A DNA stretch of 16,125 nt, from positions 12,501 to 28,625 of the forward strand of contig VIGQ01001696.1 of NCBI GenBank assembly GCA_009663005.1, in the 5' to 3' direction. Each line of letters starts with the position of its first letter. The first letter of the stretch is position 1. Made by a program: the position numbers and the translations under genes. The stretch is from Actinidia chinensis (lineage: Eukaryota; Streptophyta; Magnoliopsida; Ericales; Actinidiaceae). Below are positions 1-10,764 of the stretch, piece after piece. The notes under the pieces were generated by a model. The model searched no databases and was not told where the DNA came from. It worked only from the letters and a program-made list of their open reading frames with translations.

Positions 1-340
1 ATCTGCAAGTTCGAGGGAATGAAGTCAATTAGATAAGACTTCAAGTTTTGAGTTGCAACGAAGGATAGAGGTCTTCAGCCGGAGAATAAAGAGCTGAAGA
101 AAAACTTGTAGATTCATATGCAAATGACTTGGGAAAGAAATATTCAGAACTGGAGATGAACACAAACTGTTCTTCGGGAGCAAAAAGAGAGTCTCGTTGT
201 TTTGAAGTCCAGAAAAAAAAAAAAAAAAGTTTTAGATTTTTCTCCCAAAAACTTAACAAGGTATTTGATTCAAATAGTAAATTATTTATATAAATTAAAT
301 AAAACTGAAATATTATGCAATATCTGTAGGTCTACACATA
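1..340. other. Unassigned 3' flank of pol, with an A16 run
   Basis: The expected 3' LTR end (plus-strand GGCTAACA) is absent here. On the plus strand a stop-free frame from 90 reads KLVDSYANDLGKKYSEL at about 102-152 and continues to A16 at 213-228; two other frames upstream also look helical and charged. On the minus strand the same stretch is pyrimidine-rich and non-coding. It may be a captured coiled-coil exon or processed pseudogene, or just the element's 3' spacer. A G8 run lies at 356-363. No function is assigned. Confidence 0.3.
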
Positions 341-3300
341 CAAGGTTCTCGACGTGGGGGGGGACTGGTGCAGAAGAAACAGTCCTTTGAAGGGTTTCTG
401 TGAGATGTCAGCCCCATTGAAAATCAAGTACTTATAAATTTTTAGTCTATATCTCCTTTTTGAACATGACACGAATAAAATATGTCTATTCAATATATTT
501 TGTTCGTGATGAAGAAATAGGGATTTTTGAAATATTTATATTACACTAGAGTATTATCACATCTAATAGGTATGTGATCACATTTAAATTAAAATCTTCA
601 AGTGTTGTTGATATAGGAACTTGAGCCAACAACCAACTGCCTGCGGCAATGTTTCTGCTCAGCAGTGGAGGAGAGCACCGATTTTATTTCCTACTAAACC
701 AAACTGGAATGAAGTTCTAGAAAGTGACGTACCAATTACATTGTACGATCAATTTTGCACCTTGCAAAATATGCATTTCTGAATAACTTAAATAATCAAT
801 GAAGTGAATTGGATTGGATACCATAAAACCTAGATCTATTATGCCAAGTAAGTATCAAAAAATCTTTTAACGGTAATTAAATGTGATTTTTTGTTGGACA
901 GTAATTTGAAATTAGCAAATAAGCAAACACTAAACATGATATCTGGCCTAATGGCGTTCAAATATAGTAAACTACCATCATTCCTCTAATTGTTTAATGT
1001 CAACATTTTTTTCATTTTTATCTTTATCGAGTTTAGGTGTAATTCATTGGGGTGGCCATAAATTTGAAGTTGCTATCCCAAATTTGAGAAGATCTTTATA
1101 TATTTAGATTGGTTGATAAAAATTCCATTTTTAGTTTGCTAATTGAAGAACCAAGAAGAAATTTAGTTCACCTCATGCTCATGTTCAAATTCTTTTTGTA
1201 AAATTTTTGAAAATCACTACAAATATTCTCATTGTTGGATCCAAAAATGATATCATCAACATATATGCACAATGAGTAAATTTATTGATTTTTAATTTTG
1301 GTTAAATAAGGTAGTGTCAATTTTTTCTCTTGTAAAGTCTTTTTTTCAAAAGAAATCCACTTAGTCTTTCATACCATGCTCTTGGGTTGTTTCAAGCCTA
1401 CAAGGTTTGTCAATTTGAAAACTGCTTTGGAAATCGTGATTTTCAAAATCGGGGGTTGTCAAATAACTTTTTCAGAAAGGACCCCATTTTAAAAATGCAC
1501 TTTTGACATCCATTTGAAATAATTTTTAAATCTTTATAGGATAGCAAAAGCTAATAGCATTCTGTATAGTCAAGCGAGCTACGGGGGCCAAAGGTTTATT
1601 CATAGTCAATTCCTTCTTCTGGTGAAATTTGGGGCTACTATCTAGTATTATTTCTAATGATATAATGCCATTTTCATCTTTTTATACGAAAAATCCATTT
1701 GGTTCCAAAACTAAACTGATGTGTAGGTTTAGGAACCAATGTCCAAAACATTGTCCTCTCAAATGGTTAAGTCTTCTCCATGGCCATTAACCAAAACTCA
1801 TCAGTTTCAGCTTCTTAATATTTCTTCGCTCAATTCTGAGGACAAAAGCCATGTTATTACACAATTATTCTAAGTGAAGACCGTGTAATACACCGTGTGA
1901 GGTGTCACCTAGAATTTGATCAATAGGGTGATCTTTAACAATTCTCCAAAGAGTTAGGAAATTATGATCTTATTCAAGATGGAGATGCATTTTCATATTT
2001 CTTCTTTATGAGTCTTGAGGGATTGATATTTTGAATTAATAATTATCATTATTTTCTGTGCATTTAATATCATCATCATTATCAGCAATATCTTAGGTTG
2101 AAGGAATCAAATCATCAAATGCAAACATGTATAGGACTTTCAATAGTTAAAAATTCTTTTGTATAGGACTTATAAGCTTTGCTATTAGTAGAATATCCAA
2201 GAATATGCCTTTATCAAATTTAGCATCAAATTTACCCAAATTATCTTTGTCATTTAAATAAAGCATTTACAACAACACAAATACTTTGACATAACTAATA
2301 TGCGGGTTATGTGTTGTTTCTTACTTTCCAAAGCTCGTAAGGAGTCTTTTCAAGTTTTGATCTAATGGACTACACGAGTTATAATATAACAAGACTGATT
2401 TACAGGCCTTCAGCCTAAAAATTACTTAGGAAATTATATTCATTTAACATGGTTTAGCCATTCTTGGAAGAGATCTATTTTTACGTTCAACAACTCCATT
2501 TTTGTTGAAGGTTTGTCTAGGTGCAGAGAAGTTGTATGAAAAACCATGATAATCGCAATATTTTTTTAAGATCTTGATTATCAAACTCTCTACCTCTATT
2601 CACGGCAATATTGGTGTATAGTGCAAACCTTTTTATTTTGTGCCTTTTTTATAAAATTTTGCAAATGCAATATGTTGGCTTCATTTTTTGTGAGTAAGGA
2701 ATAATACACCCATGTAAACGTGAAAAATTATCAATAAATTACAAATGCGTAAAATTTTTCACAAGACTAGCAACCCTACGGACCAAACCAAATCCTATAC
2801 AATCATTTTGAATTGGTTTAGATGTGGAAATATATTTCTTTTTTGAAAAGATGTTTTATTTTCTTCCCCTAGTTGACATTCATCACACCTTTAGCTTTAA
2901 CAAACTGTGATTTTAGGTACACCTACCTTTAACTAAATCAATCTTATTCTTTATGAAGTAAATTCCATGCTAGCATGTCCTAATCTTCGATGCCTAACCA
3001 GCTATTTTCATTTTAACAGGCAAGAAAACATTTAAACCTTTGACCTAACTAGACTATCAAAGTCCAAGGTGTAATACATTTTCCATGTCTAGATGCATAA
3101 ATAATATTTTATTATTCAGAGCATACGTAATTATGCATTTATTTATCAATATAACCTTATGTTTTTTATCACACATAATTGGCTTTACTTATTATCCTTA
3201 TGTTTAGGCCATCAAACAATTAAAAAACATTTTCATGCAAGAGAAAGAACAATTTTTAATATTTCACCCCAATAAATTTTAACCTCTTGAGTTATCTCAC

Positions 3301-3560
3301 ATGTGACAAATCCTCCATGCCTTGGGTGTGAAATATGAAAGTTTGGACTGTCTCCCGTCATATGTCTTTTGAGCAGCGCTGTCCATGAAACCATTTGTTC
3401 GAGCTCCATAATACTTGAGGCATACCCACAAATAAATCAAAATAACTCTTTTTGGTACCCAATTTTTCTTGGGTCCATGATGGTCAGTTTTAAGTACATT
3501 ATTTGTTTGGGTATTCCAAACCTTATGAGGGTCCAATGGTAATAAATTTTAGATTTAATC
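340..3560 (-). pseudogene. pol: pol remnant of the copia element (PR-INT-RT-RNase H)
   Basis: This would encode the retrotransposon polyprotein. Protease: GPKKNWVPK near 3455-3485, then MDS at 3378-3386, where the catalytic D-S-G triad is degraded by indels, then KLSYFTPK near 3325-3350. Integrase: RRLGHAS near 2970-2990, the CDECQLG zinc-binding part near 2870-2890, a degraded catalytic core near 2700-2830, and NGVVERKNRSL near 2470-2510. Reverse transcriptase: EEGIDYE near 1590-1620, MDVKSAFL near 1485-1515, EKIDTTLF near 1310-1335, and an intact catalytic YVDDIIFGS at 1237-1263. RNase H: RPDIMFSVC near 920-950, AAGS near 630-650, QKGDI near 450-470, and an ADI..KPF end near 390-412. Reading it needs repeated frame changes and passes many stops, so it is an old, inactive copy. 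A 63-residue frame spanning 3297-3536 is simply the protease part. Confidence 0.92.
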
Positions 3561-5120
3561 TCTTATCGTTTATTTGTAAAAAGTTTTTCTTCAATAGACA
3601 CCCTCTATAATAGTCATTTCTTCCACATGACTGCAGTATGAAGGAAGAATTTAAGTATGATTCTTTACAAAAAAGTTTTTATAAATATTTGTTTATTCTT
3701 AGGGGCAATATCCTAAACCTTCCTTATTGAAGACACAACATTTGTCTTCCAAGTAGCATATCTAAAATTTTTTTTGCCATTTATAAATTTTGCTAAAGTT
3801 TTTGTTTAATTTGTTTAATGGTTTCTTTTAGCCAGTTTTTCTTCTTACTAGATTCATTGACGACTTAATCTTGGAGGGCAGATTATTGTTATTTTTTGAG
3901 TAATTTTCATTTTCATTTTTCAAAAGGACTTCTCATTCAAAAATTCATTTTCTTTTCTTTTTAGAGTTTGTATTTAGCATTAATTTTATAGTATTTTCAC
4001 ATAACTCTCATAGACATCTTGAAGTTCTTTCATAAGAAGGTAATTCTCTTAGTATTCAAAATACTTACCTCATCTCTTTGCCAAGAGGCAAAAATTAGCC
4101 ATCTCATTTTTTGCTCTCCTCTTGTTCTATTCGCTTCCTTCTAAATCATCCCCAAGTTACCTTTAAACTTTTCTTTAAATTTCTCTTTTCCTTCCTTCTT
4201 AAGGCGAGGGCATCTAATTTATAGTGTCTAGGCTTGGGGCACTGGAAAGAAGTTGGAGGATCCTTTTTGCTTGGTTTTTTCCGTAAGGAGTCTCTTTTCA
4301 TATTATACTTTTATTGAATTTTTCTCCTTTTTCATAAACTGTTGAATCGTTTTGTGAGAAGGTGCCATTTCTTTTATCGTCGTTCACTTTCCTCTTCTTC
4401 TCTCACTTTCTTGATGAGAGGATTTGAGTGCGAGACTTTTTTTGGGGCTTTACTTTTCTTTTCTTCCCCCTTCAACACAAATATCTCATGGGTCATGAGT
4501 GCACCCAAAAGTTCATCAAGACTCATCGTTTGAGATCTTTAGTCTTCAATTCTTCCTTTTCATCCCAATGTCTTGGCAAAGGACCTAAAATTTTTCTCAC
4601 AGTTTCTACATTGTATAACATTTTTCCAAGAGATTTTAATGATTTATTATATTCGTAAATTAGTAAACATTTCAGAATAAATTCTTCTTAGATTTTCATA
4701 CAAAATAATTCATACTCATGAACTAACCTACTGATTTATATTTTTTTACTTGATTTATCCTTCATAAGTTCACTTCAAGTTTATCTCCATATTTCCTTTG
4801 GTCGGATTCGCAGACGAGAGTCGATTAAATTCATTTGCATCTAAAGACATATAACATATTTATTGCTTTAGCATTAAGTTAAATTAAAAACGTGAATCAT
4901 CTTATCTCATTCTTCTTCAGTTTTAAAATGACTTGTCTTATCAACTATTTTTGTGGGAATATACGAACCATTTCCTAATAATTTCCAAGCCTCATAATCC
5001 AGGCTTGAAATGTAAATTCTCATCCTATTCTTCCAATATGTATAATGATTGCCACTTAAATAAGGAGGCCTAATTTGAGGAGTGCCCTTCGGCGAAAATC
5101 ATTCCATTGTTTTTTGCCAT
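3560..5120 (-). pseudogene. gag: gag remnant of the copia element
   Basis: Gag forms the nucleocapsid of virus-like particles. A likely start codon lies at 5118-5120 in ACCATGGC context, about 45 bases past the primer binding site. The N-terminal domain is clear: RPPYLSGNHYTYWKNRM about 5010-5070, followed by SSLDYEAWK. The UBN2-type middle reads NVETVRKILGPLPRHW near 4565-4620 and LDELLGALMTHE near 4485-4520. An acidic, lysine-rich linker follows. Near 4205-4240 a zinc-knuckle remnant reads CPKPRHYKLDA, keeping one Cys and the His at normal C-x4-H spacing while the final Cys is Ala. Then come ANFCLLA and a short ELQDVYESYV-like tail near 4020-4110. A frameshift just after the start and several stops break the frame, so no full-length protein can be made. 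The gag/pol boundary is approximate. Confidence 0.85.
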
Positions 5121-5165
5121 GGTCCGTTACCTCTTTGTGATGTTAAGCCAAATATTAGAGGTTAA

Positions 5166-5178
5166 GCTCTGATACCCA
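5166..5178 (-). other. Primer binding site (initiator-tRNA-Met type)
   Basis: The minus strand reads TGGGTATCAGAGC one base inside the LTR end. The usual plant copia site, complementary to the 3' end of initiator tRNA-Met, is TGGTATCAGAGC, so this copy has one extra G near its start. It fixes both the LTR edge and the element's direction. Confidence 0.85.
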
Positions 5179-5766
5179 TTGTTTGTCCAGATAATCAAAA
5201 CCCTAGAGGGGGTTAATAGGGTTATTGACAAACTTTTCTTTTAATAAAAATTATACTACGGAAATTAAGAGTTTAGAATAATGTAAAGAGCATATATGTA
5301 AAGAATATAAATGAGCACAATAATAAAGAGATGGGAGTAGATTCAAACTCGGCGATTTATAAGTCGTTCGTTCTACCTGCCCTAAGTCCACTCCCCAAGC
5401 ACACCATTTGAATTTCAATCCACTAATCCAAACTCCTTACGGGTGGGTTCAAACCTTTACAACGTCAAAGACACAACCACTCTTCTTCAACAAGGGCTAA
5501 AAATTCCTCAACAACCTCAGAACCTCACAAGGGTCACCCAACCCTCAAGATACAATCAACTGTTGATAAGATTTGAGATTTCTCCTCCAATAACAATTCT
5601 CCTTTTTGAAGGATTACAAATGAGCTTTTACAATGATATCTCTCATTAGAACTCTTGTATGAATCAAACTTGAAAGGCTCAAAGTAAATTTGAAAGAAGT
5701 ATGCTTTGAGTTCTAAACCTATTTTTCTCACTTGATTGTGTATAAAATGAAAGCTAAGGATATGTA

Positions 5767-5773
5767 ATTTATA
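5767..5773 (-). promoter_or_regulatory. LTR TATA box
   Basis: The minus strand reads GGCCTATAAATTA, a canonical TATA box inside the 5' LTR. Transcription would start about 30 bases further along the minus strand, near 5735-5745, giving a U5 plus R of roughly 560 bases before the primer binding site. The placement is inferred from the motif alone. Confidence 0.5.
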
Positions 5774-5814
5774 GGCCTTACAAAAATAACCGTTGAGAGA
5801 AATTTGAAATTTGC

Positions 5815-6290
5815 TACCCAATTTTCAAATTTTTGAATCACATTTCAAAGTCAGAAATTGTTGCAATCCAATTTCAAAGTTGGCAAACTACATTTTCAAG
5901 TCAGAAATTTTATTTCTACCATTTTTCAAAGTTTCAACCACATTTTCAAAGTCCAGAAATTGTTGCTATTCTCAATTTTTTAATTGGAATCAAATTTTCA
6001 AGTCGAAATTGTTTGGCTAACCCAAATTTTCAAACTTGGAATCAAATTTTCAAAGTCAGAAATTGTTTGCTAGCAGATTTTTTCAACTTGGAATTAAATT
6101 TCAAAGTCAGAAATTGTTCTAGCATATTTTTCAAAATTGCAATCACATTCAAAGTCAAAATTAATTGGCTAATAATTTTTCAAACTTGAAAAATTAAATT
6201 TCAAAATCAAAAATTATTGCTAATCATTTTTTAAAATTGGTAAATCAATTTTCAAAGTAAGATTATTGCTAGGCTACTTTTTAAGAATGT
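5815..6290 (-). repeat. LTR minisatellite, about nine ~50-bp units
   Basis: The core 'TTTCAAAGTCAGAAATTGTT' (plus strand) recurs with variations near 5845, 5895, 5942, 5993, 6045, 6098, 6147, 6198 and 6249, an average step of about 50 bases. Units also share an AATTTTTCAAACTTGGAATCA-like spacer before the core. The array lies upstream of the TATA box in the element's direction, so it occupies U3, where LTR enhancers sit. Copies have diverged by substitutions and 1-4 base indels. The overlapping short open frames here are products of the repeat, not genes. Confidence 0.88.
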
Positions 6291-6598
6291 CTAAGTTTTA
6301 ATGCACTTTTGGTATTTTAAAATGCAGAAGGATATTAAGTCATTTTAGAGCCTCAAGAATTTAACCATACAAGGGTTTTACAAAAAAATATCCTAATAAA
6401 AGTCTTTTTCTTGAGATCGTCAGTGCTTGAAGGGCCTTGATTTACAGGTCAAATATCTCCGATTATTTGATCCTTGAAGCATTGTGCTTGAATATTTTGC
6501 AACATCATATTTGGAATTAAATATATTAGAGCAAGAAAAAGAATTGTTTCATCCAAAATATTTGCAAAACATAATCGGATGACGCCATAGGGCTAACA

Positions 6599-7030
6599 GT
6601 ATTAGTGCTTTCAAGTCAATGCCTGTTGTGGCCAAGTTAGAGCCCAACATGAATGTTCTATTTTAATTTCTAACGGAATTGGAGGTTAAGGGTCTAATGA
6701 TGGCAGACATCAAAGTCCAGGTTTTTGATTAAAGTTTTTAAGCTGAGGATGTCAAAGAGCATTTGGTCGAAAGTTTAATTTTTTAATTCTTTCCCTACAA
6801 AAACAGGATGAAACATCGTGGTTATGAGGACAATATTACACTTATTAACAATCCTCAACCTTTTCTAAGAAATTTTTAAGTCTTTATAAAAACAAGGTTT
6901 AAACCTCAGTAAGAAAGTTAATCGATAGATGTAATGTGATAAATTGAACATAGATTTGAATTTGGTCACAATTAAAGTCATCCATCAATATTTGTTAGAA
7001 AATTGAATTGACGCTGTAAGTTTTACCATT
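6599..7030. other. AT-rich non-coding stretch between the two LTR-like blocks
   Basis: There is no open frame of useful length and no recognisable domain on either strand. If the block at 7031-8085 is a minus-strand LTR, this would be the start of its internal region, interrupted by the copia insertion at 6598. The minus strand just inside 7031 reads AATGGTAAAAC, only weakly like a TGGTATCAGAGC primer site. Confidence 0.3.
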
Positions 7031-7750
7031 TGTGAATCAATAATATATTCTGAACACGAAAATCAGAAACGAAAATTAAAATTAAAAATTGTAATCAAAA
7101 CTTTACCAACCAATAATGAAAAAACGTACACACAAGATTTTTATCCCAATGGCCATACAGAAATAACTACTCTAATAAACAATACTTATAAGCAATTATC
7201 AAATACTTGGTACCATAGGCTTGCAACCACTCGTGATCATAACTAAAACTACCAAAGGGTTCTATCAACAAGTTATCTAATTCCATATTAACAAAAAGCA
7301 ATTAATGATGAAACACCAAGATATAAGTGAAAAAAGCCTAGAGTAGGAGCAAAAAACCACAGATCGATCGAAAAAATGCGCATTAAATCAAAATAGTAGT
7401 CGATATCAAAAAAAATCTCAATAGAAAATCGCCAAACTTGCAGATGTAGAAGTTTCTTTGTCAACTCCCTTCAAAAACATTCCGTGCAGAAATCCTCCGC
7501 CTTGATCATGCCAATTCAACCTGAAAGCATTCCGAATCTTCAGCTTCTTGTTTTAATGCCTTGTGAATGCCAATCTTCTCAATTCGATCTCACTAATCAA
7601 CCCAAAATTATTCTGGTCTTCAAATATCAACGGAATGAATATCCTGAAAATTTAGGATTTGATTTTACCCTGAGAGTACAATTGACGAACAAGATCAAAG
7701 GATCTCCACCATGACTCTCGATACCCCAACTCTCTCTATCTCTAGATGAT

Positions 7751-7838
7751 AATATAAATTGGAGGGCTCTCATATAAAATGTGAGGCTAACTTTTTTTTA
7801 TTGATCAAATTATTACTGCAGTCCCTCCAATTTATATT
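7751..7838. repeat. Perfect 16-bp inverted repeat around a 56-base spacer
   Basis: The left arm AATATAAATTGGAGGG (7751-7766) is the exact reverse complement of the right arm CCCTCCAATTTATATT (7823-7838). The spacer is AT-rich with a T8 run. It could be a hairpin in an LTR leader or the ends of a very small MITE; the flanks show no convincing target-site duplication. Confidence 0.85.
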
Positions 7839-7874
7839 GCCTCCGAATTTTTCAAAATAGTGACAGATTAAAGC

Positions 7875-7975
7875 TTAGAACTTCTTAAAACTTTAAATCT
7901 TGTAGATTAGGCCTCAAAACTTCTTGAAATGTCTAAATTTTTATAGATTAGGCCTCAAAACTACTTGAAAACATC
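7875..7975. repeat. 41-bp tandem repeat, about 2.5 copies
   Basis: The phrase AGATTAGGCCTCAAAACT occurs at 7904 and again at 7945, exactly 41 bases apart, with flanking CTTCTTGAAA-type sequence also repeated (near 7880, 7920 and 7962). The second unit is close to the first except for a few substitutions. Confidence 0.85.
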
Positions 7976-8085
7976 GTGCATGAATGTGGATTCATAATCA
8001 ATCTTTTAAAATACGTGAGAGGAAATAAATATCTTGTCACATTAAATAACAAAACCCATGGGAGAAATTTTAGTCCCAAACAACA

Positions 8086-8500
8086 TAATTATTTGCATAG
8101 CGAATAAACAATGAAGAAACCCTCTTTTTACTGGCTGACTAGAACACATATTCGACTAGATGAAAACTCAAGGAGGAATGTAGTATGTATAAAAAAGAGT
8201 GACACTAACAAAACATAATGACTTTTCATGACGAATAGATACCAATGATAAATGCAACCAATTCACAAAGGAGTGCTTTTAAAAAATAATTTACTTCACA
8301 GTAAAAAATGATTTAATAAACTAATTTTTTTCAGCAATCTTTGTCCACCTAAGTTTAACGAAAATAATTAGTCCCACCAAATACTTGGAAACATGAGTGT
8401 CCTTCATGTCTTTCGTTCATGTTTTCTACTTTTAAAGTCCTATCCATCCAATATGGCATATCTCTAAGCCAAAAAACTATGTGTAAGAAATTCTGGGGCA
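8086..8500. other. AT-rich stretch, nothing recognised
   Basis: No open frame, RNA gene or clear repeat was found. Short A/T runs only. Confidence 0.4.
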
Positions 8501-9395
8501 AGCAACCAACAATTAGATTGCCTCCGTAAAACTCAGTAAATGAACTAGGCGACATGCACAAGATAAGCAAACAATTACCAGCGGAGGCGAGGCCGTTAAA
8601 ACCCTTCCGGGTGAGATAAGACCGAAGTGAACCGCTAAACCGAGCCAAAATATCAAGTAAAAGATTTGAGGCTCTAAGAGTGAGAGAGTAGTTACCCTTT
8701 TATGATAGAGGGTAATAGCCTTTATAGATGGAGAATAGAGAGCCGTGTGTGAGAAAATAACTGCAAGGTCATCGGGCGACCCAAAGTATGGAAGGAGATC
8801 TCGCGGGATATCGGAGTGACAATAGGAGAATCCATATGGAGAACGTAAACACAAATGTAGAAGACGTGATGGATGGGGTCTCAAGGTATCATAGGTCCTC
8901 AAGAGAAGGAAGAAACGGAGCACAAGTGTCGTGCTACTGAGATTGGCGATGTGAGACCTGTATAAATAAGGTCCCGTGTTCACCTCGTCCTTAGGTAAAT
9001 GTCGAGGTGAGCCCCCTTGGGCAGATGAACCATTTATAAAGGAGCACCATGAGGTCCGAAGGGAGGTGAGAACATCTACGAGGAACTCGGGGGAACTCCA
9101 TGAGAGATAGGCAATGTATTAGCGACTACATTTCATAACGGCGAGGTAAACTGTATCGGATCAGGATGAAAATTTCACCATATACAGTTGGCCCGTTACT
9201 CGACATGTCGAGGTGTGAAACACTTAGCACGAGTAGTAAATACAAGAGTGGCCGATGACATGGATATGTTAATGATGGTGAAGCTCCCCAGATCGACACG
9301 TGGGGAGTACAGTAATGGGGACAATTTGATATTTTGGTGGGACCGGCTTTTATAATCTCGGCACTCAAAATGAAGGAAGAGGGGTGCATATGTTA
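8500..9395 (-). repeat. GC-richer LTR-like block, probably minus strand
   Basis: Base composition rises sharply compared with both flanks. On the minus strand the block carries TATA-like sites (TCTATAAAGG, plus-strand complement at 8721-8726; and TTTATACAGG nearby at 8957-8966) followed by CT-rich leader sequence, an arrangement seen in Ty3/gypsy LTRs. Upstream (9290-9305) is a CACGTG core (plus ACACGTGG). A 156-codon minus-strand frame (8513-8983) runs straight through the putative TATA and leader and matches nothing I recognise, so I treat it as chance. The LTR ends were not located, and the superfamily is an inference. Confidence 0.35.
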
Positions 9396-10530
9396 AAAGA
9401 TTTATAACTAAAATTAGAGCATGCTTTGTGTGATGACTTAATAGTTATTAATAAAGAATTTAGTATTACATTTTAATGAGAATCTGTGTGAGTAATGTTT
9501 GCATTGCATTATTTTATTTAATGATTGTGAATAGGTCTCTTAGGTCTATAGGAAGTAAAGGATTGGTGTGTAGAGTACGGCTTACACACGGAAGACAGAT
9601 CATTGGTTTCGTATGGACATATGTAAAAACTTATCTCGTATCGTAGTCTAAATGGAAAGGCACACTCCATTGGTAGGAACTGTAGCCACAAAGTTCTAAT
9701 AAGTCTTGCTCTTGCTATGGAGAAACGGTGTAGCTCCAACTTCTTGTATTAGTAGTTACTTTGTGTGTAGTGAATAAACTTATATGAGATAAATTATTTT
9801 TATACGACTATATAAAACGTAATAAAAGTACAATCATATTTATTATGAGTGTTTCTCACTCTTATCTTGATATAATAAATGACACGTGTAGTTAATATTT
9901 ATGTTTTGATTTACGACAGAGTGAAGATCTATTAGATAGGTTAATAAAACTCAGTGGCGTGGCTAGGAACATTACGTGTATGGTGCTATTAATATTGCTA
10001 AAAAATCTAGTCCTGAGATAGGGAATTGATGATACCCAGCCCTTGAGGAAGTTTATAAGTTTGATTATGTCAAACCCTGCAGGTAGATTATGAATCTGAC
10101 ATATCAAAATAAGTTAAAGACGCGAAGGTAACAAGGGAATAAATGGAATTTTAGAGTAAATTTAATGGTCACTAGTTTAATTTAATAGACAGGTATTTGT
10201 CATCTAATGTGAGAAGATAAAATAAGTATTTAATAAAAAAAGAGCTAGAATTAAAATTATGGTATGACAATGAGTGCAATTATATCTATTTAGTGATCTT
10301 AAAAAAATTTTTTTATATTTATATAAGATTATTCCTAGTTGGGGATAAGAGTCCTTATTGATGTAGGAAACCTAATCATACTTATCCTTTGGGTCCCTGA
10401 TGTGCCTTATAATAGTACGCACTTTATTAGCTGATAGGGTACGATATATTCTGAGATTCAGTTTTAATAAAAAAAAATATTCTTTTTTTAGAGAACCCTA
10501 GCAGCCGCGAGCCCACTCTCTGTGGAGTCA
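9396..10530. other. Long non-coding stretch, unclassified repeat-like DNA
   Basis: No coding region or RNA gene is supported. A stem can form at 9838-9880: ATTTATTATGAGTG on the left pairs with CACTC at 9857-9861 and ATAATAAAT at 9872-9880, with a 10-base bulge on the right side. The segment 9530-9770 has a more balanced base composition and reads like part of an old dispersed element, but I could not name it. Confidence 0.35.
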
Positions 10531-10764
10531 GGGTGTGTGAGGAATACATAGAAGATTGGAGATTGTACAATCGAGCGGTTGATACTTGTTTGCCTATTCG
10601 GATTCAACTAGGGTATGATTCTAATTCATGTAGATTAGTCCTACTAGATCAGAATTTTTTTTTAGTATATGCGAATGCGCTAAAGCCGGGTCATAGAAAA
10701 TTCCAAGTCACCAAAAGTGTGATCCTGGCGTTGGAGCCAATAGATCTTATCCCTTGCCTCTTCT

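Larger units (their letters stand above)
1..6598 (-). mobile_element. Decayed Ty1/copia LTR retrotransposon, SIRE/Maximus-like, 3' LTR outside the window
   Basis: Minus-strand element read from 6598 leftwards: 5' LTR, primer binding site, gag, protease, integrase, reverse transcriptase, RNase H. Integrase lying before reverse transcriptase defines Ty1/copia rather than Ty3/gypsy. Landmarks seen by translating the minus strand are a gag start near 5120, an MDS remnant of the protease site (about 3378-3386), RRLGHAS of the pre-integrase region (about 2970-2990), NGVVERKNRSL of integrase (about 2470-2510), YVDDIIFGS of reverse transcriptase (1237-1263), RPDIMFSVC (about 920-950) and an ADI..KPF RNase H tail (about 390-412). 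Numerous stops and indels show it is inactive. Assignment to SIRE/Maximus is an inference from family-style gag and RT wording and the long LTR. The left limit is unclear: recognisable coding ends near 340, and 1-340 may be its 3' spacer or another sequence. Confidence 0.92.
5180..6598 (-). repeat. 5' LTR of the copia element (1419 bp)
   Basis: On the plus strand the block begins TGTTTGTCC at 5180, directly beside the primer binding site, and ends GGCTAACA at 6598. The ends therefore share the inverted TGTT/AACA expected of an LTR. Read on the minus strand it starts TGTTAGCCC. It contains a TATA box (5767-5773) and a long minisatellite (about 5815-6290), and it has no coding potential. The 1.4-kb length is large for copia and fits SIRE-type elements. 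The five bases after it (GTATT, 6599-6603) would be the target-site duplication, but the matching copy lies outside the window, so the right boundary rests on the terminal bases alone. Confidence 0.78.
7031..8085 (-). repeat. Probable solo or truncated copia-type LTR remnant
   Basis: Read on the minus strand the block begins TGTTGTTTGGGACTAAAAT at 8085 and ends GATTCACA at 7031, giving TG...CA ends over about 1055 bases. The first part (TTATTTAATGTGACAAG, TTTATTTCCTCTC) resembles the U3 of plant copia LTRs as I know them. It also holds a short tandem repeat (7875-7975), a perfect 16-bp inverted repeat (7751-7766 and 7823-7838) and a TATA-like TTTATATG. It has no coding content. Both boundaries and the family are inferred, and no second LTR or target-site duplication was seen. 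Confidence 0.38.

Noticed and set aside
5330..5460. tRNA B-box-like TTCAAACT/GGGTTCAAAC
   Set aside because: No matching A box or cloverleaf could be drawn; the sequence is LTR DNA.
5534..5821. Minus-strand 95-codon frame in the LTR
   Set aside because: It lies in the R/U5 part of the copia LTR and spans its TATA box; no known domain.
5811..6189. Two overlapping plus-strand frames of 69 and 118 codons
   Set aside because: They are translations of the LTR minisatellite; the repetitive protein pattern follows the DNA repeat.
5815..6290. CRISPR-like array of regular repeats
   Set aside because: Units are diverged, adjacent and without unique spacers, and they lie inside a plant LTR.
8513..8983. 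Longest minus-strand open frame (156 codons)
   Set aside because: It crosses a putative TATA box and CT-rich leader in an LTR-like block, has no recognisable domain and is explained by the locally low number of stop codons.
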